NCBI GenBank assembly: GCA_030690945.1
Contig: JAUYFM010000037.1
Location: forward strand, 1 to 41,288
Direction: 5' to 3'
DNA from: Smithellaceae bacterium
GTDB taxonomy: Bacteria; Desulfobacterota; Syntrophia; Syntrophales; Smithellaceae
DNA: 41,288 nucleotides
Positions 25,632-33,868 of the stretch are shown here, piece by piece; position 1 is the stretch's first letter, and each line of letters starts with the position of its first letter. The notes beneath the pieces were generated by a model that worked only from the letters and a program-made list of their open reading frames with translations, made no database searches and had not been told where the DNA came from. Made by a program: the position numbers and the translations under genes.

Positions 25632-26603
25632 ATGGTAAAAGCAATTGCCCTATTATCCGGCGGACTCGACAGCACTTTAGCCGTCAAGCTGGTCCAAAAA
25701 CAAAATATCGACGTTTCCGGCCTGACCTTTACGACTCCCTTTTTTAACGCGATCAAAGCACAAACGGCAGCCGATCAGATCCATTTGCCCCTGATGGTGG
25801 AAGATTTCACCACTGAACATCTGCAAATGCTCAAATCTCCACGCTATGGTTACGGCAAAAATATGAATCCCTGCATTGACTGCCATACGCTGATGCTGAA
25901 AATGGCCGGCCGAAAAATGGAAGATACCGGCGCTGATTTTCTCGTGACCGGTGAGGTTCTTGGTCAGCGCCCCATGTCTCAGACCAAACAGTCTCTTTAT
26001 ATCGTCGCTAAAAACTCCGGTTACGCCGACTACATTTTAAGACCGCTTTCCGCTCAACTGCTTGAACCCATTAAGGCCGAAAGAGAGGGAAAGGTTGATC
26101 GCTCCGGACTTCTGGCCATTTCAGGACGCGGGCGCAAAGATCAAATACGGCTCGCGGAAGAATTAGGCATCCGGCATTACCCGCCTCCCGCAGGCGGTTG
26201 TCTGCTGACGGACCCGATATTTTCCCACCGCCTGCGCGATCTGATGTCTCATGCGGAAGACCGGCAGATCCGCGATTATGAGCTATTAAAATACGGACGG
26301 CATTTTCGCGCCGAAGTCACCGGTAAAATTATTGTCGGCAGGAATCGATCCGACAATGAGGCATTGTGTGCACTTTCCACGGATGATGACCTGGTCTGTA
26401 ATGTGGCCGATTTTCCCGGCCCGCATGTACTGGCCCCCTACGGTAATGAATCATCGATGGCAATGGCCGCCGCTCTTTGTGTTCGCTACTCCGACGCTCC
26501 CGCTGATACGGACGTCAACGTCATCTGCCTGCATCATAACAAATCCGTCACCATCAAGTCCAAAGCCATCTCCAAAGAAGATTCCGAACGCTGGATTATT
26601 TAA
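25632..26603 (+). CDS. PP-loop ATPase (ThiI/MnmA-like) with extra C-terminal domain
   Basis: A 323-aa protein. The N-terminal half is a PP-loop ATP pyrophosphatase: the loop is LLSGGLDSTLAVKLV (residues 7-21), followed by NPCIDCHTLML, a CxxC pair, and GADFLVTGEVLGQRPMSQ, as in tRNA thiolases. The central part includes HYPPPAGGCLLTDP with another Cys. The last 90-100 residues (GRHFRAEVTGKIIVGRN onward) look like an NFACT-R-type RNA-binding domain. The likely role is adenylation of a nucleobase in RNA, perhaps for sulfur insertion. The start lacks a clear Shine-Dalgarno. Its TAA stop is formed by the first bases of a palindromic repeat. Confidence 0.78.
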   Translation: MVKAIALLSGGLDSTLAVKLVQKQNIDVSGLTFTTPFFNAIKAQTAADQIHLPLMVEDFTTEHLQMLKSPRYGYGKNMNPCIDCHTLMLKMAGRKMEDTGADFLVTGEVLGQRPMSQTKQSLYIVAKNSGYADYILRPLSAQLLEPIKAEREGKVDRSGLLAISGRGRKDQIRLAEELGIRHYPPPAGGCLLTDPIFSHRLRDLMSHAEDRQIRDYELLKYGRHFRAEVTGKIIVGRNRSDNEALCALSTDDDLVCNVADFPGPHVLAPYGNESSMAMAAALCVRYSDAPADTDVNVICLHHNKSVTIKSKAISKEDSERWII

Positions 26604-26703
26604 TCCCGCTGTTGCGGGACGAGCGTTAATTCTCCGCGAGCTTGCTCGCGATATAATGACGTTCATTTTATACCTCGGCAGCGAGCTCGCGAGGTGGTTG
26701 ATT
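26599..26703 (+). repeat. Palindromic repeat element, copy A
   Basis: About 105 bp, starting TTTAATCCCGCTGTTGCGGG and ending GAGGTGGTTGATT. It holds two hairpins: TCCCGC/GCGGGA, and CGCGAGC/GCTCGCG with a TT loop. It also contains the palindromic GCGAGCTCGC. It lies between the convergent PP-loop and DUF4301 genes and supplies the stop codon of the former. Copies B (39265-39369, inverted) and C (40193-40296) are nearly identical; a hairpin-only version lies at 14457. Confidence 0.92.
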
Positions 26704-26712
26704 TGTTGGAAT

Positions 26713-28239
26713 TCATTTACCACCCCTGTGCTGAGGACGCAAGAGATCATAAACTGTTTTGACCGGATTAAAGACCATCAGTGGAAGCTCCACAAAGACC
26801 GTGTTCCAGTAAGCCATTCCGCCGTTCCAGAGCCCGGGTATCTCCTGGGCTTTGAGCTTACGTCCTTTTTCTGTTTTGGGGCTGATTAAATAAGCATCCT
26901 GATTCACATAGTCGGCCAGCTTAAATTTTTCTCCAAGATAATTTTTCGTGCAGCAAATCATATCGACCGGATTAAAATATGAAGCCTGCGACCAGATATC
27001 CGCCTGTGAAGCCCTGCTGTGATTGACATGCGCCGATTCCACGATCTGCAATGTCCGCGATTTGTCTTTTTCCTGAACCCAGAAAGGACCGCCGCCCGGC
27101 TCCCCAACATTTCTAACCATGCCGCAGACGCGCAGTGGACGGTTTAATAATTCAAATATCAACTTCTTTTTTGCTGAAATCGTCCTGTTGAAAAAGTTTT
27201 TTGGTAACTCCATATTGAGCTCGGACTGACAAAAAACAGCCATAGCTTCAATCTCCGATGAAGTGATCTGATCTTTTTCAAGCCGATGTAACATTGTAAA
27301 GACAGACTGCTGCAATAGCAGCGCCAGACCTCCCAGCATTTTTTTGTAAGGCAATATTTTCTTTTGCAGAGCATCCGGTGCGATATTATCAATATTTTTA
27401 ATAAAGATGAAATCGGCATCTGATTCTTGAAGGTTCTGAAGCAAAGCACCATGTCCGCCAGGCCGAAAGACCAGACGGCCATCTTCATCCCGAAATGGCA
27501 GATTCTTTTCATCGACTGCCACAATATTGGTTGCCGGCGACTGCACGGACAAATCAATCTTAAATCGGACATGGCAGCACTCTTCATATTGGGGGATGAC
27601 CAATCTCAGTAAAGCTTTGACGTTTTTGGCATGCTCTGCTGAAATCGTCAGGTGCAGTCTGCAGACTCCTCGCTTGTTGGTCATAACGCTCGCGGCTTCC
27701 CCAAAATGCTCTACCAGCGCTGTTCTGACTTCACCGTCCCGATAAACATGGAAAGGAGTAAGCGCCTTGGGCAACCAGCCGAAATGCAAACCGGTTGGAA
27801 GAAGAATATAATCCAGTACAGCCTTGACATTCTTTTGTTTGACCATTTGACGAGCAGTATCGTCTTTTTCCAATAATGGGAAAAACGGCATTTTTCTTAA
27901 ATCAGCAAAAAAAGACCGGTCAAGTTCGGCATTGCCGAAGCTGCCTTGCTGGGCTGCGGCAAACCACTCGGCAAACATGCGACTGGCCGCGCCGGATGCT
28001 GGAACAAATTTCAGGATGCTGTATTGAGCGGCTTCGGCATTATACCGTTTAATCAGGCGGTTGCGTTCGACGGGCGAAAAAGATCGAATCCCATCGCCCG
28101 GGCTGCAGGGCCGAATAAGTTTCAAAAATGATGCTCCGCGCCGGTAGGTTTCCAACTGCTTATTGACATCAGACGGCGTCAAACCCAACGCCTTGATCTG
28201 CTCAATATCTTTTCTGGTAAAAGAATAATTATTTTTCAT
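26713..28239 (-). CDS. DUF4301 family protein
   Basis: A protein of about 508 aa. I begin at the ATG of MKNNYSFTRKDIEQIKALGL because relatives start with this type of sequence; the frame continues 33 codons further upstream with residues that look non-coding. The family pattern is visible in VPASGAASRMF (near residue 70), GVCRLHLTISAEH, VFRPGGHGALLQNLQ, IFIKNIDNI and RVCGMVRNVGEPGGGPFW. PASGAASRM and GGHGAL suggest a nucleotidyltransferase-like fold, but the reaction is unknown. The protein is probably cytoplasmic, with no signal peptide or membrane helix. The 3' end faces the PP-loop gene across repeat copy A. Confidence 0.87.
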   Translation of the reverse strand: MKNNYSFTRKDIEQIKALGLTPSDVNKQLETYRRGASFLKLIRPCSPGDGIRSFSPVERNRLIKRYNAEAAQYSILKFVPASGAASRMFAEWFAAAQQGSFGNAELDRSFFADLRKMPFFPLLEKDDTARQMVKQKNVKAVLDYILLPTGLHFGWLPKALTPFHVYRDGEVRTALVEHFGEAASVMTNKRGVCRLHLTISAEHAKNVKALLRLVIPQYEECCHVRFKIDLSVQSPATNIVAVDEKNLPFRDEDGRLVFRPGGHGALLQNLQESDADFIFIKNIDNIAPDALQKKILPYKKMLGGLALLLQQSVFTMLHRLEKDQITSSEIEAMAVFCQSELNMELPKNFFNRTISAKKKLIFELLNRPLRVCGMVRNVGEPGGGPFWVQEKDKSRTLQIVESAHVNHSRASQADIWSQASYFNPVDMICCTKNYLGEKFKLADYVNQDAYLISPKTEKGRKLKAQEIPGLWNGGMAYWNTVFVELPLMVFNPVKTVYDLLRPQHRGGK

Positions 28240-28370
28240 ACTGTAATTACCACCCATCACCTTTAGCCTATCGCCCCAGTCTTTTTTATTTAACATCATC
28301 CCGTCATGTTGACAAGCCCCTAATCTATAGGAACACATTCACCAAGCTGAAATAATCAATCGATTGCGTC

Positions 28371-28399
28371 TTGACGTGGCGCGCCTTTTCAAGTAGTAC
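28371..28399 (+). promoter_or_regulatory. Candidate promoter of the liv operon
   Basis: TTGACG (28371-28376) with a 17-base spacer to TAGTAC (28394-28399). The -10 match is poor (3/6); position and spacing are right, 31 bases before the first start codon. Confidence 0.35.
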
Positions 28400-28429
28400 T
28401 TTTGCACCATCTTATCAGGGAGTAAAACA

Positions 28430-29557
28430 ATGAAAAACGATCTTCTTTTCCGATGGATTCTGATTCCCTTTTTTTTGTTAACCTTCGGTACATCATCCAC
28501 CACGTTTAGCGCGGAGACAATTAAAATCGGCATTGCAGGTGCACACACCGGCGACCTGGCTTCATACGGTCTGCCCACCGTGAAAGCCGCCGAGCTTATA
28601 GCAAATTCCGTAAATACCAAGGGCGGCATCCTGGGGAGAAAAATTCAATTAATCATCGAAGATGAAGCTTGCAAACCCGAGCTGGCCACCAATGTGGCAA
28701 CAAAGCTGGTTTCGCAAAAAGTTGACGCCGTCATCGGCCATATCTGCAGCGGCGCGACAAAAGCGGCTCTTCGCACTTACAAAGACGCGGAAATTATTGT
28801 GATCTCTCCTTCGGCAACCAGCCCCGAATTAAGTCTCTCCGGCCAGTATCCAAACTTTCACCGCACTATCGCGCCGGATGACACTCAGGCCAGGCTGGTG
28901 GCGGATTTCGCGCTCAAAACCCTGAAGCTGAAAAAAATCGCCGTCATTCATGACAAAGGTGATTACGGCAAAGGTTTCGCCGAATATGCAAAAATATTTA
29001 TCGAAAAATCCAAGGACGCCAAAGTCGTCCTTTATGAAGGCATTACACCCGGCGCAGTGGATTATTCAGCCATCGTTCAGAAAATCAAGTACTCCGGCGC
29101 GGACGCGATCGTTTATGGTGGTTATCACCCGGAAGCCGCGTCTGTTGTGCAGTTGATGCGCAAGCGCAACATGAAAACTATCTTCATTTCCGACGATGGC
29201 GTAAAAGATCAGACATTCATCAAAGTAGCCGCCGTGGCGGCGGAAGGCGTTTACGCGTCAGGGCCTAAAGACACAACTAAAAATCCGCTGGCTATCGCAG
29301 CCATCAATGAACACAAAAAAGCATATGGTACGGAACCAGGCTCGTTTTATCTCAATGCCTACAGCGCGATGCTCGCGATTGTCAACGCGATCGATAAAGC
29401 GAAAACAACCGAATATAAAGCGGTGCACAAAGCGTTGCGTAATCATTCCATCGATACGCCGCTGGGCAAAATCAAATTTAATGACCGGGGCGATGCGATC
29501 GGTGTCGGCTTCTCGATGTATCAGGTCAAAAACGGCATTTATGTGGAATTGAAATAA
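28430..29557 (+). CDS. livK: Branched-chain amino acid ABC transporter, substrate-binding protein
   Basis: A 375-aa periplasmic protein with a signal peptide (hydrophobic residues 8-25, cleavage near FSAE). The mature part begins with IKIGIAGAHTGDLASYGL, the standard start of Leu/Ile/Val-binding proteins. VVSP-like IVISPSATSPELS and IVYGGYHPEAASVVQLMRKR are the ligand-lobe signatures. It should capture leucine, isoleucine, valine or a related acid and deliver it to the LivHM permease. It is first in the operon and has a good GGGAG ribosome site. The next gene follows after a 66-base gap that holds a strong hairpin. Confidence 0.93.
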   Translation: MKNDLLFRWILIPFFLLTFGTSSTTFSAETIKIGIAGAHTGDLASYGLPTVKAAELIANSVNTKGGILGRKIQLIIEDEACKPELATNVATKLVSQKVDAVIGHICSGATKAALRTYKDAEIIVISPSATSPELSLSGQYPNFHRTIAPDDTQARLVADFALKTLKLKKIAVIHDKGDYGKGFAEYAKIFIEKSKDAKVVLYEGITPGAVDYSAIVQKIKYSGADAIVYGGYHPEAASVVQLMRKRNMKTIFISDDGVKDQTFIKVAAVAAEGVYASGPKDTTKNPLAIAAINEHKKAYGTEPGSFYLNAYSAMLAIVNAIDKAKTTEYKAVHKALRNHSIDTPLGKIKFNDRGDAIGVGFSMYQVKNGIYVELK

Positions 29558-29610
29558 AGGTAGGGAACGGTCGCGACCACCCATACGGGTGGCAAGACCG
29601 TTCCCTACCT
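29558..29610 (+). repeat. Long hairpin between livK and livH
   Basis: AGGTAGGGAACGGTC (29558-29572) is perfectly complementary to 29596-29610. An inner CCACCC/GGGTGG stem (29577-29592) closes on an ATAC loop. No T-tract follows. The position after the binding-protein gene suggests mRNA stabilisation or partial attenuation. The sequence may also be a dispersed repeat. Confidence 0.85.
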
Positions 29611-29623
29611 AAGGCAAGAGGCA

Positions 29624-30526
29624 ATGAATTTTTTTTGGGATTTATTTCTGGGAGGCCTGACACGCGGCAGCATCTATGCCCTGCTTGCCTTAGGCTACAC
29701 CATGGTTTACGGCATTCTCCAGTTGATCAATTTTGCCCACGGTGAAATTTATATGATCGGGGCGTTCTCCGCGCTGATTGTAGCCTCTATCCTGACCATG
29801 CAAGGGCTCACTGGTCTATCCGTATTAATTCTTGCCACCATTGCTACCGTTCTTTACGCCGCGGCTTACGGATTCACCGTGGAAAAAATTGCCTACAAAC
29901 CGTTGCGCCAGTCCTCGCGCCTGTCGCCTTTGATCAGCGCCATCGGCATGTCTATCTTTTTACAAAATTATGTCATGCTGGCTCAGACTTCCGATTTTCT
30001 CCCCTTTCCCAACCTACTGCCACAATCGAACTTTCTGGATAGCATCAGCTCTGTCATCGGCCCCTCCGACTTCATTATTATCGTGACCTCAGCTGCCGTC
30101 ATGAGCGCGCTTACCCTGCTTTTGAAGTTTACCAAAATGGGCAAGGCCATGCGGGCTACAGCGCAGGATCAGACAATGGCCATGCTCACCGGCGTGAATG
30201 TTAACCGGGTGATATCGAGGACGTTTATAATCGGCTCGGCGCTTGCGGCTATCGGCGGCATTCTGATCGCCTCGCATGTCGGGCGCATTAATTTTTACAT
30301 CGGCTTCAACGCGGGCATTAAAGCCTTTACTGCGGCAGTGCTGGGCGGCATCGGCAGCGTTCCCGGCGCCGTGCTGGGCGGCCTGGTGCTGGGTCTGGCG
30401 GAAAGCTTCGGCACCGGCTATATCTCCAGCGATTATGAGTCCGTCTTTGCCTTTGCCCTTTTAATTCTGATCTTAATCTTCAAACCTGACGGCATTCTGG
30501 GACGCTCCTCCCAGCAGAAGGTTTAG
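29624..30526 (+). CDS. livH: Branched-chain amino acid ABC transporter permease LivH
   Basis: A 300-aa inner-membrane protein with about eight helices. The start GLTRGSIYALLALGYTMVYG and the next helix LINFAHGEIYMIGAF are the LivH signature. A cytoplasmic EAA-like loop (KMGKAMRATAQDQTMAMLTG) contacts the ATPases. The end AVLGGIGSVPGAVLGGLVLG is likewise conserved. It pairs with LivM to form the channel. LivM begins 15 bases after its stop. Confidence 0.95.
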   Translation: MNFFWDLFLGGLTRGSIYALLALGYTMVYGILQLINFAHGEIYMIGAFSALIVASILTMQGLTGLSVLILATIATVLYAAAYGFTVEKIAYKPLRQSSRLSPLISAIGMSIFLQNYVMLAQTSDFLPFPNLLPQSNFLDSISSVIGPSDFIIIVTSAAVMSALTLLLKFTKMGKAMRATAQDQTMAMLTGVNVNRVISRTFIIGSALAAIGGILIASHVGRINFYIGFNAGIKAFTAAVLGGIGSVPGAVLGGLVLGLAESFGTGYISSDYESVFAFALLILILIFKPDGILGRSSQQKV

Positions 30527-30541
30527 CGGGGATAATCCGAA

Positions 30542-31753
30542 ATGAAATACGCCTGCGAACTTAAACAATCGACATATATTGCCCTTTGGTTTATTCTGCT
30601 GACGTTTCCCATCATGGTGGTCAAAGTCAACACGATTGAAAACATTATAGTCTGGCGCTGGATCAATATCGTGGGCGTCGGCGTTGGCGCTTTTGTTCTT
30701 TCTTTTTTCTGGCAGCTCTACCTTCGAAAAAAAATGACATCTCAGCAGACCGCACCCGAAAAGGTGTCCATTTTGAACCGCTTGATTGAAAACCCGAAAA
30801 TCTATCGTCCTGCTCTGTTCATCGTCGGTATATTCGCGCTCATCTTTCCAGCTGTTTTTTCACACTACCAGGTCAATGTCATGACCACCGCGCTCATTTA
30901 TGTCATGCTTGGATTGGGATTGAATATTGAAGTGGGATTAGCCGGGCTTCTGGATTTGGGCTATGTCGCCTTTTACGCGGTGGGCGCTTACAGCTACGCC
31001 CTGCTCAATTATCACTTCGGTCTGGGTTTCTGGATGTTGCTGCCGGTGGGCGCGCTTTTGGCGGCCTTTTTCGGCATCCTGGTGGGCTTTCCGGTCCTTC
31101 GATTGCGGGGTGATTATCTGGCAATTGTCACTCTGGCTTTTGCGGAAATTCTCCGGCTGGTGCTGGAAAACTGGAACACCTTTTCATTTGGACCCAGCGG
31201 CATCTCCAATATTCCGCGACCGGGCTTTTTCGGTATAAATCTTACCCCGGAACAATCCGCTATTTACATGTACTTTTTGTTGATCGCCTTGTGCGGTTTG
31301 ACCATCTTTGTCACTTACCGTCTCCAGCATTCCCGCATCGGCCGCGCCTGGGTGGCCCTGCGTGAAGATGAACTGGCCTGTCAGGCAACGGGCATCGATA
31401 AGACCAAAGCCAAACTCACTGCGTTTGCGCTGGGCGCGATGTGGGCGGGCATGGCGGGTGTGCTCTTTGCCGCGAAAACTACATTTATAAATCCGGCCAG
31501 TTTCACCTTTATGGAATCGGCCATGATTCTGTCCATCGTGGTGTTGGGCGGCATGGGCTCGATACCTGGGATCATCCTTGCAGCGCTGGCGATTACCCTC
31601 CTGCCTGAATATCTGCGGGTCTTCAGTGATTATCGGATGATTCTGTTCGGCGCGGCACTTATTATCATAATGGTCTTCCGTCCCGGCGGGCTGTTGGCCG
31701 ACCGGCGCAAACAATATAAATTCCATCAACCGGACGCAAAAGAAAAGCGATGA
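30542..31753 (+). CDS. livM: Branched-chain amino acid ABC transporter permease LivM
   Basis: A 403-aa inner-membrane protein. Two helices precede a conserved core with LGLGLNIEVGLAGLLDLGYV and GFPVLRLRGDYLAIVTLAFA, the LivM hallmark. A long cytoplasmic loop follows (SRIGRAWVALREDELACQAT), then SIVVLGGMGSIPGIILAALA. The N-terminus is longer than in minimal LivM proteins (about 300 aa), as in E. coli LivM. Its TGA overlaps the livG ATG. Confidence 0.95.
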   Translation: MKYACELKQSTYIALWFILLTFPIMVVKVNTIENIIVWRWINIVGVGVGAFVLSFFWQLYLRKKMTSQQTAPEKVSILNRLIENPKIYRPALFIVGIFALIFPAVFSHYQVNVMTTALIYVMLGLGLNIEVGLAGLLDLGYVAFYAVGAYSYALLNYHFGLGFWMLLPVGALLAAFFGILVGFPVLRLRGDYLAIVTLAFAEILRLVLENWNTFSFGPSGISNIPRPGFFGINLTPEQSAIYMYFLLIALCGLTIFVTYRLQHSRIGRAWVALREDELACQATGIDKTKAKLTAFALGAMWAGMAGVLFAAKTTFINPASFTFMESAMILSIVVLGGMGSIPGIILAALAITLLPEYLRVFSDYRMILFGAALIIIMVFRPGGLLADRRKQYKFHQPDAKEKR

Positions 31754-32562
31754 AGGAACAAAACATGGGCAACATCCTGGAAGTAAAAAACCTGACCATG
31801 GATTTCGGCGGACTGCGGGCACTGAACAATGTAAATCTCCACATTCAAAGAGGAGAAATCGCGGCGCTGATCGGGCCAAATGGCGCAGGAAAAACCACGC
31901 TGTTTAATTGCCTGACCGGCATCTATAAGCCAACGGCGGGCGATATCCTGCTGTATCCGCCGGATGGCAAGGCTAAAAAGATAAGCGGTTTGAAGATCAA
32001 TATCATCACCGAGCTGGGCGTGGCGCGCACCTTCCAGAACATCCGCCTCTTCGGCGGCATGACCGTACTGGAAAACGTCATGATTGGCCGTCACACCCGT
32101 TCGAAGTCCAGCATTCTTGGAGCCATCTTCCGCCCGCCCGCCACGCGCAGCGAGGAAAAGGCCATCATCGATAAAAGCTATTCTATTCTGGAATACATGG
32201 GCCTTGCCCCTCTGGTCAATGAACTGGCAAATAACCTGCCCTACGGCGCGCAGCGGCGTCTGGAAATCGCGCGGGCCCTCGCTACCGACCCGCATCTGCT
32301 ATTGCTGGACGAACCGGCGGCAGGCATGAACCCTCAGGAAACCAACGAGCTTGACGCTTTGATTGCTCAACTGCGAACAGACTATAACTTGTCCATCCTG
32401 CTGATCGAACACGACATGAAACTGGTGATGAATCTGGCGCAGAATATTTTTGTACTCGACTACGGCGAAGAAATCGCGTACGGCACGCCGCAGGAAATCC
32501 GTCACAATCCGGCCGTCATCAAAGCCTATCTCGGAGAGGAAGCCGATGCTGAAGTTAGTTGA
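31750..32562 (+). CDS. livG: Branched-chain amino acid ABC transporter ATPase LivG
   Basis: A 270-aa ATPase. Walker A is GPNGAGKTTLF, the Q-loop lies in ARTFQNIRLF and the signature is the LivG variant LPYGAQRRLEIARALA. Walker B is LLLLDEPAAGMNPQE, and the H-loop is in LLIEHDMKLVM. The extra C-terminal tail after EEIAYGTPQEI is typical of LivG. ATGA overlaps join it to livM, and its 3' end overlaps livF by 17 bases. It works as a heterodimer with LivF. Confidence 0.95.
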   Translation: MKEQNMGNILEVKNLTMDFGGLRALNNVNLHIQRGEIAALIGPNGAGKTTLFNCLTGIYKPTAGDILLYPPDGKAKKISGLKINIITELGVARTFQNIRLFGGMTVLENVMIGRHTRSKSSILGAIFRPPATRSEEKAIIDKSYSILEYMGLAPLVNELANNLPYGAQRRLEIARALATDPHLLLLDEPAAGMNPQETNELDALIAQLRTDYNLSILLIEHDMKLVMNLAQNIFVLDYGEEIAYGTPQEIRHNPAVIKAYLGEEADAEVS

Positions 32563-33253
32563 CGTCGAAACCTGCTACGGCAGCATCCGCGCGCTGAAAG
32601 GCATTTCCCTGTCGGTCGCCGAAGGGGAAATCGTCGCGCTTATCGGCGCAAACGGCGCGGGGAAATCCACTACATTGATGTCCATCTCCGGTATCACACC
32701 GACTTGCAGCGGACAGATTCTTTTCAACGGCAAACCGATTGAAAAAACCGATCCCGATAAGATCGTTGCAATGGGAATTTCACAGGTCCCGGAGGGACGG
32801 CGCATTTTCCCGAAACTCAGCGTCCTGGAAAACCTGGAAATGGGCGCATTTTTGCGCAACGACCATGCCGAGATTAAAAAAGATCTGGCGTACATCTACA
32901 ACCTTTTCCCCATTCTTCACAAACGCCGTCATCAACAGGGCGGCACCTTAAGCGGTGGCGAGCAGCAGATGCTGGCAATATCCCGCGCGCTCATCGCCAA
33001 ACCAAAACTATTACTGCTGGACGAACCATCTTTGGGATTATCACCTCTGATGACCAAATTGATCTATTCCATTCTCGCCAAAATCAACGCCGAACACCGC
33101 ACCACAATTTTTCTGGTCGAGCAAAACGCCTTCCTGGCCCTCAAACTCGCCCACCGCGCCTATGTCCTGGAAAACGGCGCGATCACTATAGAAGGCAAAG
33201 CCTCCGATCTGATGCACAATGAGAATGTAAAGAAGGCTTATTTGGGGATTTGA
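32546..33253 (+). CDS. livF: Branched-chain amino acid ABC transporter ATPase LivF
   Basis: A 235-aa ATPase. I place the start at MLKLVDVETCYGSIRALKG, preceded by GGAGAGGAAG at 5-10 bases; the longer open frame upstream is livG read in another frame. Walker A is GANGAGKST, then the LivF-specific MGISQVPEGRRIFPKLSVLE, signature LSGGEQQMLAISRAL and Walker B LLLLDEPSLGLSP. It is the last gene of the liv operon. No intrinsic terminator is evident before the next promoter. Confidence 0.95.
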   Translation: MLKLVDVETCYGSIRALKGISLSVAEGEIVALIGANGAGKSTTLMSISGITPTCSGQILFNGKPIEKTDPDKIVAMGISQVPEGRRIFPKLSVLENLEMGAFLRNDHAEIKKDLAYIYNLFPILHKRRHQQGGTLSGGEQQMLAISRALIAKPKLLLLDEPSLGLSPLMTKLIYSILAKINAEHRTTIFLVEQNAFLALKLAHRAYVLENGAITIEGKASDLMHNENVKKAYLGI

Positions 33254-33296
33254 ATCAAAACAACACAACACTCCTGCATAACCCGCTATCCCTTCA

Positions 33297-33325
33297 TTGA
33301 CAAATATGTCCATTTTGTCTATACT
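33297..33325 (+). promoter_or_regulatory. Strong sigma70-type promoter after the liv operon
   Basis: TTGACA (33297-33302), a 17-base spacer and TATACT (33320-33325). This is the best-matching promoter in the window after the tRNA one. It drives the 117-aa secreted protein. Confidence 0.8.
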
Positions 33326-33379
33326 TTTCACCAGAAATAAATCATGACTTTCAAAAAACATTTAATTGGAGAAAATAAA

Positions 33380-33733
33380 ATGAAAAATTTCATTGTTTGT
33401 CTGTTGTCCGTATTATTCCTTCTCGGCTTTGGCATAACCGCCCAGGCTGCCGACGAGATCAAGAAAACGCCGGAGAAAAGCGTCGGCGCTTCGGTTGCTG
33501 ATGAAGCCAAAGATTTAAAGACCGGAGCGGTTAACCTTTACCAGGAAAGCAAAGATGCGATTGTCCGCGATGCCAAAGCGATGAAAGAAGATATCCCAAA
33601 AGGTTTGAAAGAAGCGAAAGACTCGGCAGTTCAACAGTCCAAGGAAATCAAAGAAGGCGCCGCCAAGGAATTTAAAGAAATCCGCGACAACATGGCCAAT
33701 CCTTCCCTGAAGCCGAAAACCGAAACCAAGTAA
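33380..33733 (+). CDS. Small secreted helical protein
   Basis: A 117-aa protein with a clean signal peptide (hydrophobic residues 4-20, cleavage at AQAADE). I start at the ATG after TTGGAGAAAATAAA, although the frame stays open 12 codons further up. The mature part is almost entirely Lys, Glu, Asp and Ala in 11-residue-like repeats (DEAKDLKTGA, QESKDAIVRDAKAMKED, EAKDSAVQQSKEIKEGA). These resemble LEA or apolipoprotein-like amphipathic helices. No catalytic motif is seen. It may bind membranes or protect the envelope under stress. The strong promoter suggests high expression. Confidence 0.75.
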   Translation: MKNFIVCLLSVLFLLGFGITAQAADEIKKTPEKSVGASVADEAKDLKTGAVNLYQESKDAIVRDAKAMKEDIPKGLKEAKDSAVQQSKEIKEGAAKEFKEIRDNMANPSLKPKTETK

Positions 33734-33796
33734 TCACATGAAAATGTTTCATTAACGGGAGGTTCTTTGTTGGATAAGATCGTTTACGGCTCATTG

Positions 33797-33868
33797 CCTT
33801 ATTCCCGGATGCCCCCGGTATTCACCGGCCTTTGGGCCGGAGTAAAACCCGGCGCATGCCGGGCCGGC
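33797..33868. repeat. Palindromic block between ribosome site and signal peptide of the MltD-like gene
   Basis: Two hairpins: CCGGCC/GGCCGG (33825-33840) and the perfect 16-base palindrome CCCGGCGCATGCCGGG (33848-33863). Its end GCCGGCATGACA resembles the ends of dispersed palindromic elements common in proteobacteria. It reads through in frame with the downstream gene. Confidence 0.6.

Noticed and set aside
26451-26750. Open frames over repeat copy A on both strands
   Set aside because: They are translations of the repeat and of the PP-loop gene in other frames, without ribosome sites.
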